A DNA stretch of 35,925 bases, from the NCBI GenBank assembly GCA_029552125.1, contig JAKPEE010000159.1, positions 1 through 35,925 of the forward strand, in the 5' to 3' direction. The position numbers were made by a program, and so were the translations under genes. The notes under the pieces are model-generated. The model made no database searches. It worked only from the letters and a program-made list of their open reading frames with translations, and was not told the DNA's origin. Position 1 is the first letter of the stretch, and each line of letters opens with the position of its first letter. The stretch comes from Bacillota bacterium (GTDB lineage Bacteria; Bacillota; Dethiobacteria; DTU022). Of this stretch, positions 1 to 7,440 are shown in pieces.

Positions 1-31
1 AAATACGTTCGGTTGGTGGTATGCTTGTCAT
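1..31 (-). CDS. possible start of a gene running off the window edge
   Basis: An ATG at 31-29 on the minus strand opens a frame that stays open for the ten codons up to the window edge (MTSIPPTERI). AAGGAG lies at 47-42, about ten bases upstream of it, at acceptable spacing for a ribosome binding site. Ten residues are too few to assign a family. The reading is tentative; the main support is the placement of the start right after the structured element at 34-103. Confidence 0.22.
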   Translation of the reverse strand, partial: MTSIPPTERI

Positions 32-33
32 AA

Positions 34-103
34 GGTCTGGGCTCCTTACTGCCCTTCACGGGGCGGTGGTTTTTTGGCAATTACCACCTTTGACGCCCAG
101 GCC
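34..103 (-). promoter_or_regulatory. candidate structured leader RNA (three-way junction), class unknown
   Basis: Read on the minus strand, this stretch can form a closing stem P1 (GGCCTGGGC at 103-95 with GCCCAGACC at 42-34, one mismatch). It encloses hairpin P2 (GGTGGT 88-83 with ACCACC 70-65) and hairpin P3 (GCCC 64-61 with GGGC 54-51). The purine-rich joining segment between P3 and P1 contains the only Shine-Dalgarno-like sequence, and an ATG follows P1 by two bases. This geometry would suit translational control of the next gene. I do not recognise it as a known riboswitch. It could equally be the end of a mobile element, given the truncated kinase next to it. Confidence 0.3.
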
Positions 104-126
104 TTTATTTCCTTTTTACAGACATT

Positions 127-1164
127 TTAAGTCATGACCGTCACCTCTACCCGGCCGGCAGCCGCATGTTGCTGAATATTGGCCAGGGCTTCCTGGACAA
201 TACGGTAAACCGCCGCTTCCTGGTCAGGCAGCAAGCCGCCACTATAGTCTAACGTAACCTGCAGATCCATCTTCTGGCGCCGGGCAAAAAGATCGCAGTG
301 TAACCGCAGTGCCTCCACCAGGTCATGTTCTTCCAGGGGAGATGGTGAGAACTCCACCACCAGCCGACGCAACTCTTTTAAAGTACCGGCCGCGGTTTCT
401 TCCAGGTGCCCCAATATTTCCAGGCCCTGTTCATGGTCTTTTAGCACAGGGCGCAACGTACGCAGGGCATAAACAATACCATGCATCCCCTGGGAGATGG
501 AATCATGCAGTTCGCGGGCCATGCGATTGCGCTCTTCAGCCACGGCCAGGTTACGGGCGGCTTCACGCAGCAGCTCTTCCCGGGAGGCCAGCTCGGCCAG
601 GTGGCGATTCTCTAACTCCAGCAAATTTACCTTCTGGCATATCATTTCGGAACGGTAGCTGAACAGGGCAAAAATTGCTCCGAAAGCCAGCCCCGCCAGC
701 ATACCCCAGAGGGTAAAACGTTGCAGTCCAGGATCCGGAGGGATGATGCCGAAAACAGTAATGCCCGTATAAATGATGGAGAAGGTCACCAGGGCTACAA
801 CCATAAAACTGATCGCAGCCCGGAGCGGTGCATTTTTAAGACCCCAATGAAGCAGGCGGGCGTCCAGGTAGGTGCCGGCCAATCCTGCCAGCCCGGATAA
901 AAAGCCGGACAGCAGGCTAAGGGCAATAGCAAAAAGGGGAGTCGGCCAGGGGGGGACAGCAAAACGGGAAAAAACCAGGGATGCAGCCAGACCGAAGATC
1001 AGACCGATCGCAGCAGTGTTGAAAAAAGATTTGGCATACTCTGACTTTTGGAAAGGAGTTATTAAACCTTCTGCTATAGCCGTTTGTTCTGTCAGATGGC
1101 AGTTGTTTTTAGATACCTCTTCATGTTCAACCTTTATTCCACTAACCTTATTATTATTTTTCAT
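127..1164 (-). CDS. NarL/DesK-type sensor histidine kinase, C-terminally truncated
   Basis: Membrane sensor kinase of the HisKA_3 class, expected to phosphorylate the response regulator encoded just upstream. The 345 residues show four hydrophobic segments (about 48-68, 76-97, 113-138, 150-170), a short coiled linker, and the dimerisation/phosphoacceptor helix with the ELHDSISQ motif (His220). The N-box follows (EALANIQQH, 325-333). The frame then ends at residue 345, so the DxGxG (G1) and GxG (G2) parts of the ATP-binding domain are absent; relatives usually carry some 60-90 more residues there. The 126 bases beyond the stop do not encode the missing part convincingly in any frame. It begins 4 bp after the regulator gene. 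It is probably inactive as an autokinase unless ATP binding is supplied in another way. Confidence 0.85.
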   Translation of the reverse strand: MKNNNKVSGIKVEHEEVSKNNCHLTEQTAIAEGLITPFQKSEYAKSFFNTAAIGLIFGLAASLVFSRFAVPPWPTPLFAIALSLLSGFLSGLAGLAGTYLDARLLHWGLKNAPLRAAISFMVVALVTFSIIYTGITVFGIIPPDPGLQRFTLWGMLAGLAFGAIFALFSYRSEMICQKVNLLELENRHLAELASREELLREAARNLAVAEERNRMARELHDSISQGMHGIVYALRTLRPVLKDHEQGLEILGHLEETAAGTLKELRRLVVEFSPSPLEEHDLVEALRLHCDLFARRQKMDLQVTLDYSGGLLPDQEAAVYRIVQEALANIQQHAAAGRVEVTVMT

Positions 1165-1168
1165 GGCT

Positions 1169-1843
1169 TTACTCTCCCGTGACCAGGTTTTCCCGCATGG
1201 CGTAAAGGGCGGCCTGGGTGCGGCTTTTTACATCCAGTTTTTGCAAGATGTTGGCCACATGGGTTTTTACTGTCTTTTCACTTAAAAATAAGCGCGCCGC
1301 AATTTCGCGGTTGCTTAATCCGGCGGCAACCAGCGCCAGCACCTCTTTTTCCCGCTCGGACAGCTGATCCATCGTTCTGGCTGATGTGCTCTCCCCCGGG
1401 TGCTCTTTCTTACCGGACCCCACATATTGTAAAAGCTCCGCCGCGGCCCGGGCACCCAGGTAGCTGCCTCCCGCACCAACAGCCCTGATGGCCGCCGCCA
1501 GTTCTTCAGGCTCGGCGTCTTTGAGAAGATACCCGGAGGCGCCGGCCTTTAAAGCGCTGTAAACTTTTTCCCAGGTGCCAAAGGAGGTCAGCATTAATAC
1601 TTTGGTCTCCGGCCGCAGCGCCAGAATGCGCCGGGCTGTTTCCACCCCGTCAAGATCCGGCATTTGCAGGTCCAGTAATACTACATCAACTTCTTCATGC
1701 TCAAGAAAAGCCAGGGCACTTTCGCCACCATCACTTTCTCCGGCTATGATTAGACCGGGCACTGTCTGCAGGTAAAGCTTAACTCCCCGCCGGAACAGCG
1801 GGTGATCATCTACGATCAATAACCTTATTGGCTGTTCGGCCAT
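1169..1843 (-). CDS. NarL/FixJ-family response regulator
   Basis: Two-component response regulator of 224 residues that probably controls the adjoining ABC exporter genes. The N-terminal receiver domain has the acidic pair D12-D13, the phosphoacceptor Asp58 in LLDLQMPDLDG, the conserved Thr in VLMLTSF and the Lys in GYLLKDAE. The C-terminal LuxR-type helix-turn-helix starts at QLSEREKEVL and includes LSNREIAARLFLSEKTVKTHV. AAAGGAGG lies a suitable distance upstream of the ATG. It sits between the permease gene and the kinase gene, all in the same direction, so the four genes 3854-127 look like one operon. Regulators of this class with DesK/LiaS-type kinases often respond to membrane stress, but no ligand can be read from the sequence. 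Confidence 0.92.
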   Translation of the reverse strand: MAEQPIRLLIVDDHPLFRRGVKLYLQTVPGLIIAGESDGGESALAFLEHEEVDVVLLDLQMPDLDGVETARRILALRPETKVLMLTSFGTWEKVYSALKAGASGYLLKDAEPEELAAAIRAVGAGGSYLGARAAAELLQYVGSGKKEHPGESTSARTMDQLSEREKEVLALVAAGLSNREIAARLFLSEKTVKTHVANILQKLDVKSRTQAALYAMRENLVTGE

Positions 1844-1904
1844 AAAAGCTGCCTCCTTTAGCCTTTATAACGTGGGGCCCTTATCCCGGGACGGCAATCT
1901 TCTT

Positions 1905-1934
1905 CCCGGCGCCGGATCAGTAAACGGCGCCGGG
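1905..1934 (-). repeat. perfect 10-bp inverted repeat between permease and regulator genes
   Basis: CCCGGCGCCG (1905-1914) and CGGCGCCGGG (1925-1934) are exact inverted copies separated by ten bases. In RNA they form a very stable hairpin inside the 146-bp gap between the permease stop and the regulator start. No U-run follows it on either strand, so it does not look like an intrinsic terminator. It may instead be an mRNA processing or stability element that sets different levels of transporter and regulator, or an operator. Confidence 0.6.
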
Positions 1935-1989
1935 CATTTACCTATAGTTTTCCTCACTCGCCGGTTAAATCCTTTTAGCTATGGCCTTT

Positions 1990-2805
1990 CTACACCAGAA
2001 ACAGGGTCCCCAGCAGATAAGGCAGCTGGGCCAGAAAAGCAAGGGCAGGGTGGCCGCGCCGGTTATTGTTACTGCTGTCCCAGTTAAAGAGATATCCAGC
2101 CAGAGCAAAGGCGAGGACTGTTCCCGCCAGCAGGACGAGAGCTCCCATGAGCGGGTTATACAAAGATTCCCGCCCGTAAGCTAGCCCCAAAAATGATTGC
2201 ATGGCATAGGTGGCCGGCAGCAAGTGGCTGATTTTGACAAATGCCTCCGGCAGAAGATCGGCCGGAACCATCATCCCGCTCAGCATCATGGAAGGCAGGT
2301 AAATTAACTGGGACCAGAGAACCGTAGAGCGGCTGCTGCCTGAAACAACGCCAATCAACAGGCCCTGACTGCAGCAGGTCAATAAAAACAGCACCAGAAT
2401 AACCACATAAGACAGCCAGTTCTCGGGCAGGGGCGAAGAAAAAAGTAGAGGCGCAGCAATTGTAATGATTGCCGCCACCACCAGCATGTGCAATATGGTT
2501 GACAGCGCCGGTATTGCCAGCAGAGAGAGCGCCGGCACTCCGTTAGTTTTAAAACTGCGTAAAATCCCCGCTTCCCGGGCATCCACCAGGGGTGCCGGTA
2601 AACCGAGAATGGCCCCGGAGAGCACGGCAAAAGTAACCATGGCCGGGATCATCTGATCTCCAAAATAAGGATTAATGGCCACCATCATGCCGCCAACAAG
2701 CCCGAAAAATCCCAGGGGCAGGAGGTAATTCATTAAAAGCAGGGTCCTGTTGCGCAGGGCTGCGCAAAACTCAAATGAGAAATGAAGACTAAAAGCTTTC
2801 ATCAT
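1990..2805 (-). CDS. ABC-2 type transporter permease
   Basis: Integral membrane half of an ABC exporter, 271 residues with about six transmembrane segments. It starts with a short cytoplasmic amphipathic stretch and ends with a helix near VLLAGTVLAFALAGYLFNW, as usual for the ABC-2 membrane family. The pattern SSRSTVLWSQLIYLPSMMLSGMMVP resembles the conserved core of DrrB/NatB-like permeases, in which the last periplasmic hairpin carries a Pro/Gly-rich kink. GAGGAGG precedes a double ATG start. It is downstream of the matching ATPase gene (84 bp gap) and upstream of the two-component genes. The substrate is unknown; drugs, lipids, peptides or Na+ are all known for this family. Confidence 0.88.
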   Translation of the reverse strand: MMKAFSLHFSFEFCAALRNRTLLLMNYLLPLGFFGLVGGMMVAINPYFGDQMIPAMVTFAVLSGAILGLPAPLVDAREAGILRSFKTNGVPALSLLAIPALSTILHMLVVAAIITIAAPLLFSSPLPENWLSYVVILVLFLLTCCSQGLLIGVVSGSSRSTVLWSQLIYLPSMMLSGMMVPADLLPEAFVKISHLLPATYAMQSFLGLAYGRESLYNPLMGALVLLAGTVLAFALAGYLFNWDSSNNNRRGHPALAFLAQLPYLLGTLFLV

Positions 2806-2888
2806 CTAAAACCTCCTCGTAATATGGTAAACACCCGGAAACCCTAGACCTCAATGACATGGCCAGCGAAGGATAAAGACTATTCCCG

Positions 2889-3854
2889 CTACAACATCAG
2901 TTGATCATTGCGTACTTTCCATGCCTGGCCATTATTTTCATCCCTCTTCATCACTTGCTTCCCGGTAAGCTCCATGAACCGTTCTTCCAGCGAGGGACGT
3001 TCCACCCTTAAATCGATAAGCTCATCACCGGCGCTGTCAATCCGGCTGATTAGTTCCGCTACAGTGGGGCCCGGTGAGGCGGTGAAGAAAACGTCATATT
3101 GATCCTGCTCTGCTTTGTGGACCACGCCGGGGAGAGAAAGTCCTGCCAGGCTGTTTCCGCTTGTGCAAACAGAAACCTTGGTCAACCCTTCACCGGCCGA
3201 AGTAAGCTCTCGCGGCGTGCCTACGGCGACCAGCTTGCCGGCAAGTAGAATGGCGACCCGGTCGGACAGCGATTCAGCTTCGGCCAGATCGTGGGTGGAG
3301 AGGAGAATGGTCGTTCCCTCTGCCCGCAACTCTGCCATCAGTTCGTGCAGGGCAATACGCGTTGATACATCCAGTCCCGCCGTGGGCTCATCCAGAAATA
3401 GAACCGCAGGCCGGTGGACCATGGCCAGCGCCAGGGCCAGGCGGCGCTTCTGTCCGGTGGAAAGGGCATGATACTGGACATTTAACTGCTCTTCAAGACC
3501 AAGGCGCTTTAAAAGCGCATAGTCCGGTTCAACGCCATGATAGGCACTGAAGAGACGCATCGCCTCGCCTACCCTGATGTAGCCCGGCAGCGATCCTGTT
3601 TGCAACTGCACGCCAATAAGAGCCAAAAGCCGGCGCTGTTCGCGGGCCGGATCCACCCCCATGACCTTAAGCGTGCCGCCATCGGCGCGGCGCAAACCTT
3701 CCAGGCATTCCAGGGTGGTGGTTTTCCCGGCGCCGTTTGGCCCCAGCAAGCCGAAGATCTCTCCCCGGTACACATTGAAACTAATCCTGTCTACAGCAGT
3801 AATTGAGCCGTATCGCTTGGAAAAGTTCTTAACTTCCACTGCCAGATTATTCAT
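2889..3854 (-). CDS. ABC transporter ATP-binding protein (DrrA/NatA type)
   Basis: Nucleotide-binding subunit of the ABC-2 exporter, 321 residues. It contains Walker A (GPNGAGKTT, about residue 38), the Q-loop (GVQLQTG), a signature variant LSTGQKRR in place of LSGGQ, Walker B (AVLFLDEPTAGLD) and the H-loop (LLSTHDLAEAE). After residue 220 there is the extra C-terminal domain common in DrrA-like ATPases. ATG start with a G-rich run AGGGGGGAAAG upstream. It is first in a likely operon with the permease and the NarL-type two-component pair. A TATAAT lies 34 bp upstream of the start. The substrate cannot be inferred. Confidence 0.92.
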   Translation of the reverse strand: MNNLAVEVKNFSKRYGSITAVDRISFNVYRGEIFGLLGPNGAGKTTTLECLEGLRRADGGTLKVMGVDPAREQRRLLALIGVQLQTGSLPGYIRVGEAMRLFSAYHGVEPDYALLKRLGLEEQLNVQYHALSTGQKRRLALALAMVHRPAVLFLDEPTAGLDVSTRIALHELMAELRAEGTTILLSTHDLAEAESLSDRVAILLAGKLVAVGTPRELTSAGEGLTKVSVCTSGNSLAGLSLPGVVHKAEQDQYDVFFTASPGPTVAELISRIDSAGDELIDLRVERPSLEERFMELTGKQVMKRDENNGQAWKVRNDQLML

Positions 3855-3887
3855 TTCTTTCCCCCCTAAATTTTCTGAGTTGATAAC

Positions 3888-3893
3888 ATTATA
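3888..3893 (-). promoter_or_regulatory. possible -10 element of the ABC exporter operon
   Basis: TATAAT on the minus strand, 34 bp upstream of the ATPase start codon. The region 17 bp upstream of it (TTACTG) is a poor -35, which would suit a promoter that needs an activator such as the adjoining response regulator. No convincing regulator-binding repeat was identified. The rest of 3855-4036 holds no gene. Confidence 0.4.
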
Positions 3894-4036
3894 GAAGCCT
3901 GAGGGCAGGACAGTAATCGGGCATTGGAAGTATTTTGATGTAGGTATTTAGGCTGAATCTTTTTTAGCCTTTCGGCCGACAGGCAAGCTTAAAGAATGGG
4001 CGGAGGCGGGTTATAAGAGGGGCCCTGATGAGCGAT

Positions 4037-4072
4037 GAAAAAATGCGGCAAAATAAAAGGGCCATCCCGCAT
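4037..4072 (-). terminator. intrinsic terminator of tRNA-Thr
   Basis: On the minus strand ATGCGG (4072-4067) pairs with CCGCAT (4048-4043) across an 18-base loop and is followed directly by a run of six T. It lies about 20 bases beyond the CCA end of the tRNA gene and would separate it from the exporter operon downstream. Confidence 0.6.
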
Positions 4073-4089
4073 GAGGACGACCCTGCAAC

Positions 4090-4165
4090 TGGAGCCGGCA
4101 AGAGGACTCGAACCCCCAACATGCTGATTACGATTCAGCTGCTCTACCAATTGAGCTATGCCGGC
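4090..4165 (-). tRNA. tRNA-Thr (anticodon CGU)
   Basis: A complete cloverleaf can be drawn: acceptor stem GCCGGCA/TGCCGGC, D-arm GCTC-AATTGGTA-GAGC, anticodon arm GCTGA-ATCGTAA-TCAGC with anticodon CGT, a five-base variable loop, and the T-arm with TTCGAGT. The discriminator base is U and CCA is encoded (76 bases with CCA). G1-C72, C2-G71 and anticodon bases G35-U36 agree with threonine identity. It reads codon ACG. It stands alone between the gamma-carbonic-anhydrase-like gene and the ABC exporter operon. Confidence 0.95.
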
Positions 4166-4274
4166 ATGGCAACACATATTATAACCGATGCGGCTAAATT
4201 TCTCAAGAGCATTTTGCTTGCTGTTTAAAGCCCGGTAAGGCGGCAAAGATCTGCAAAAGCGCCGACCAATCTTC

Positions 4275-4790
4275 TTATGCAAATTGATGGCGATAATCCC
4301 GGCTGAGCGCCGCATAGTGGCGGTACATTCCTTCGGCCGCCGGAAGCTGATCTGCGGTTAGTTCGCGCACCTTTTTGGCTGGAAAACCCATGACCAGGGA
4401 GCGCGGCGGTATTACTGTCCCCGGCGTAATTAAACTTCCCGCAGCGATAAGACTGCCGTGGCCGATTACAGCGCCGTTAAGAATAATCGCGCCCATGCCT
4501 ACCAGTACTTCATCTTCCACTATACAGCCATGCAAGATGGCATTATGCCCCACGGTAACCCGGCTGCCGATACGCACCGGCTGATCATAATCCACATGGA
4601 CTGTTACATTATCCTGGATATTGGTTTCTGCCCCAATGATAATTTCAGCCATATCCCCGCGAATCACAGCGTTGAACCAGACGCTGGAACCGGTGCCGAT
4701 GGTAACCCGTCCTATAACATGGGCACCTGGCGCGATAAATACATCCACTGCCAGAGAGGGGTAATACTGCAGATAGGGCAAAACGGCCAA
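4275..4790 (-). CDS. gamma-carbonic anhydrase family (YrdA/PaaY-like hexapeptide repeat) protein
   Basis: Left-handed beta-helix protein of 171 residues built on hexapeptide repeats, from VFIAPGAHVIG to about GSLITPGTVIPPRSLVMG. The three histidines that bind the metal between subunits of the gamma-carbonic anhydrase trimer are present (H65, H82, H87; motif TVGHNAILHGC). A short C-terminal helix follows, as in the YrdA/CaiE group. The start is TTG with a weak AGGTG seven bases upstream; no better start exists near the usual N-terminus. The gene follows the UPF0280 gene by 31 bp and may be the last gene of the homocysteine operon. Real carbonic anhydrase activity is uncertain, since many members of this group are inactive or act on other substrates. 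Confidence 0.85.
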   Translation of the reverse strand: MAVLPYLQYYPSLAVDVFIAPGAHVIGRVTIGTGSSVWFNAVIRGDMAEIIIGAETNIQDNVTVHVDYDQPVRIGSRVTVGHNAILHGCIVEDEVLVGMGAIILNGAVIGHGSLIAAGSLITPGTVIPPRSLVMGFPAKKVRELTADQLPAAEGMYRHYAALSRDYRHQFA

Positions 4791-4821
4791 GAGCTGACAC
4801 CTACTTTCAGATTAGACACAA

Positions 4822-5568
4822 TTAAGGCTTAAGCGGCAGCAGCGATACCTCTCCCCAGGCGGCCATTCTATCGCCGCAGATCAATACGGCCCCGGTTACC
4901 CCTGCAATGTTTTTCGCTTGCCCCACCGCCGCTTCCAAATCCCCGGGTCCCTGCACCAGGTTGCCCAGCGCCGTAGCCGCGGCATCGGCCAGAGGCACAG
5001 ATGGAGAAAGGACTACGGCGGCGTCCGCCTGACCCTTGCTAAAAGAAGGGCCCACAGTACCTGAGGATGTACAAATGCCCAGCGGTGTTTGTTCCGGCCG
5101 GATAAGAAGGCCAAGCTTTCCACTTAAAGGCGATTGGCCGGCATAAATGGACACAGAAACCGGTTCGTTGACCTTCACGAAAAGGTCGCCACCGTTTTCC
5201 ACCAGGACTTCAGGAGCATGCTCCAGCAGGACTAATCCCACTATCTCTGCAAAAGCCCCGGCTACAGCGGCCATCGGCCCCACCCCGGCCAGATTACCGG
5301 CCCGGGCCATGGCAAAGGCAATGGGCGGGGCCGAGCTGTCAACAAGACAGGGCTCCAGGGATACGGCAAAGTAGGGATTCTGCTTAAGATAGCGCTCCAA
5401 ATCTTGCCTCTGTCTCCAGACCAGTTGTTCTACCAGCTCCGGCAATTGCTCGCGGCTGCGGCAACTTCTGGAGACGGCAATCCAGAGGTCTGTCTCCTTT
5501 ACCGTAACGGTAAAATAATAAAAGCGGCTGCCTTCCGGAGGAAGCCGGTAAAAGCGACGGGAGTTCAT
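4822..5568 (-). CDS. UPF0280 family (ApbE-like) protein
   Basis: Protein of 248 residues recognised as UPF0280 (ApbE-like fold) from the N-terminal pattern RRFYRLPPEGSRFYYFTVTVKETDLW and the central block GVGPMAAVAGAFAEIVG. The latter block is shared with the ApbE flavin-transferase fold, although this protein lacks the usual ApbE lipoprotein signal. The ATG overlaps the ferredoxin stop by 4 bp (ATGA), so translation is probably coupled. A UPF0280 protein of Methanosarcina has been tied to sulfide-dependent cysteine/homocysteine synthesis together with DUF39 and NIL-ferredoxin proteins. Direct linkage to both partners here supports the same role. Its chemistry remains unknown. Confidence 0.85.
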   Translation of the reverse strand: MNSRRFYRLPPEGSRFYYFTVTVKETDLWIAVSRSCRSREQLPELVEQLVWRQRQDLERYLKQNPYFAVSLEPCLVDSSAPPIAFAMARAGNLAGVGPMAAVAGAFAEIVGLVLLEHAPEVLVENGGDLFVKVNEPVSVSIYAGQSPLSGKLGLLIRPEQTPLGICTSSGTVGPSFSKGQADAAVVLSPSVPLADAAATALGNLVQGPGDLEAAVGQAKNIAGVTGAVLICGDRMAAWGEVSLLPLKP

Positions 5569-5984
5569 ATGGCACTATCCAGCAGCGTTTCCATGGCCCT
5601 GGCCGGGCAGGCGCGCAGGCAGAGTTCGCAGACTACGCACTTTTCTTCCATAAACCTGATTGTCATTTCCGGGCGATTTAAAACCAGGGCGCCGGAAGGG
5701 CAGATCACAGAACAGGCGCCACAATGAGTGCAGCGATCTTCCTGCCAGATGATTTGCTGTTTTAACTGCATTACCTCTAAGCCCTTCTTTTGCAGCCATT
5801 CCAGGGCACGGCGAAAGTTTGATTCATCGCCGCTTAGCTCCATCATGAGCCGCCCCTCTTTTTTAGGGTTAATATCGGCGCGTAAAATATTGACCATGAG
5901 GTCAAAATTTTTAATCAGGTTATAGATAACCGGCTGCTCCACCAGGGAAGAAGGGAAACGAAGAACAAGCTTTTGTTTAACCAC
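5565..5984 (-). CDS. NIL domain / 2x[4Fe-4S] ferredoxin-like protein
   Basis: Protein of 139 residues with an N-terminal NIL domain (about 1-75, also found at the C-terminus of MetN methionine importers) fused to a bacterial 8Fe ferredoxin domain. Both cluster motifs are complete: CTHCGACSVICP and CVVCELCLRACP. The start is GTG, eight bases after a strong AAGGAGG that overlaps the stop of the upstream gene. It is translated between the DUF39 and UPF0280 genes. In methanogens the equivalent pair (DUF39 protein and NIL-ferredoxin) is needed to make homocysteine from aspartate semialdehyde and sulfide. This subunit would supply electrons to that reaction. Confidence 0.92.
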   Translation of the reverse strand: MVKQKLVLRFPSSLVEQPVIYNLIKNFDLMVNILRADINPKKEGRLMMELSGDESNFRRALEWLQKKGLEVMQLKQQIIWQEDRCTHCGACSVICPSGALVLNRPEMTIRFMEEKCVVCELCLRACPARAMETLLDSAI

Positions 5985-5997
5985 TAAAACGGCCTCC

Positions 5998-7203
5998 TTA
6001 TTCTAAAACCCGCTGGGGCATGGGTTTTAAAGTTAGATCAGACTCCACAGACGGAAGGGGCGCCGCCGGGCGGGACAAAAGAAATTTGCCCGCCTGGATC
6101 CATCCCTTTAGTGTCTGCGCAATTTCCCGGGCGCCGGCATAACTGGAAAGGGGTGCAGTTGGGACTGTACGACCATTGATGTTAATCTGGCCGCTTTTCA
6201 ATTCGGCATAACTAACAAATCCAAGGTTTCCCGGCTCCCGCTGCGGATAAGCGCCACTGTAATCAACAATCGGCGCGACAATATCTTCGTCTTTGACCGC
6301 GCAGAAAGACATGATCTCTTCATTGAGAATCGGGATGGGGATACCCAGGCCAACCTGCAAGGTGGCGCCGTAGCCCAGGTAACTGAGGCCCCGCAGCCAC
6401 TTCGGGCTCATCTGTTTTAAATCGCCCATTACAGCCAGCGTACCGGCCGGTACTTTCGGCGTGCCGTTAGGCGTCCTTTCCACTCCCGGATTATGCTGGG
6501 TGCCGTGCCAGGCCACGTAGCCTATGCCGCCGCCCAGAAAAATGCGAGTCCCTACCCCGATGGTTCGCAGCAGGGGATCATTCAGCAGTGGGCTCAACTG
6601 GCCGGCCGAGCAATAATTGGCATTACCCAGCCTGGGTTTTAAAATACCCATGTAGGTATAAATAGTCTTATCACCCAAATTAACCGCCACGTTGTAATTC
6701 TGGTAACCGTTGCGCGGGTTAAAGAGAATGGCTTCGTTTATTTCACTCAGCCGGAAAGTAGTTTCAATCTTTTTCCGCGGGTAACAATCCGTGCCGTACG
6801 CGGAGGCCTCAAGCTTTATTTCGCGACCGGCTACCAGATCTTCAATAACATGGCCTCCCCCGTATTTAAACTGGCCAGGATAATCCGCGTTGGCCGGGTC
6901 ATGGGGCGGTAAAGCTGTTGCTCCCAGGTAGATATCTACAGCAGCCAGACCGGTATAGGCAGGAACGCCATTTAACCGCGCCTCTTCAATTTTCATCCGC
7001 GGACGGGGATGGCCCAAATTGATAAAAACACCGGAGGAACACATGGGGCCAAAAGTTCCCGTGGTCACTACGTCCACTTCAGCAGCAGCTTTGGCCAAAC
7101 CTTTTTCTTCTGCCAGGGCGATAACCTCTTCGGCAGTCATAACCACAACCTTGCCATCCCTAATTTTTTGGTTGATCTCTTCGTAGGTTCTCTGTACACT
7201 CAT
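5998..7203 (-). CDS. homocysteine biosynthesis protein (DUF39/HcyBio)
   Basis: Protein of 401 residues of the DUF39 (COG1900) family, which converts aspartate semialdehyde plus sulfide to homocysteine in methanogens and many strict anaerobes. Typical blocks are TTGTFGPMCSSGVFINLGHP, GLAAVDIYLGATALP, SAYGTDCYPRKK, FLGGGIGYVAWHGTQHN and LGYGATLQVGLGIPIPIL. Cys55 and Cys140 lie in the two conserved motifs that supply the sulfur-handling cysteines in studied relatives. It is first in the operon, has an extended -10 promoter about 95 bp upstream of the start and GGAGGTG near the ATG. The enzyme would bypass O-acylhomoserine-dependent methionine synthesis. Confidence 0.92.
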   Translation of the reverse strand: MSVQRTYEEINQKIRDGKVVVMTAEEVIALAEEKGLAKAAAEVDVVTTGTFGPMCSSGVFINLGHPRPRMKIEEARLNGVPAYTGLAAVDIYLGATALPPHDPANADYPGQFKYGGGHVIEDLVAGREIKLEASAYGTDCYPRKKIETTFRLSEINEAILFNPRNGYQNYNVAVNLGDKTIYTYMGILKPRLGNANYCSAGQLSPLLNDPLLRTIGVGTRIFLGGGIGYVAWHGTQHNPGVERTPNGTPKVPAGTLAVMGDLKQMSPKWLRGLSYLGYGATLQVGLGIPIPILNEEIMSFCAVKDEDIVAPIVDYSGAYPQREPGNLGFVSYAELKSGQININGRTVPTAPLSSYAGAREIAQTLKGWIQAGKFLLSRPAAPLPSVESDLTLKPMPQRVLE

Positions 7204-7295
7204 AAAAGCACCTCCTCCGGGGATTTAGGGGTATTTCTTTTGGAATTACCAGTGAAGAACAGGCTGTTTTACAGCCCTGAACAAGAGCTACCAAA

Positions 7296-7325
7296 ATTAT
7301 AGCATTACTACGCTAAATCTGCCAG
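7296..7325 (-). promoter_or_regulatory. sigma-A-type promoter of the homocysteine operon
   Basis: TATAAT (7301-7296) preceded by TGC, an extended -10, with CTGGCA (7325-7320) 18 bp upstream as a moderate -35. The resulting leader of roughly 85 bases contains a small hairpin GGCTGT-TTT-ACAGCC (7263-7277). I saw no S-box, T-box or other methionine riboswitch core in it. Confidence 0.6.
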
Positions 7326-7440
7326 TGGGTTTTTTACAAGCTTAACGTAACCAAGGCGTCCTTGCCCCTGTACCTGGCCTGATCATCCCGCACCCGGGAA
7401 GTTCACCCGTTAGACTGCGCCCGTACTGGACGCACGACAT

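Noticed and set aside
3989-4315. 108-codon minus-strand frame running through the tRNA-Thr gene
   Set aside because: It crosses the tRNA, its terminator and the end of the gamma-carbonic-anhydrase-like gene; no protein can be expected there.
7204-7320. Methionine riboswitch (S-box or T-box) before the homocysteine operon
   Set aside because: The leader is only about 85 bases long with one small hairpin and lacks the conserved cores of these elements.
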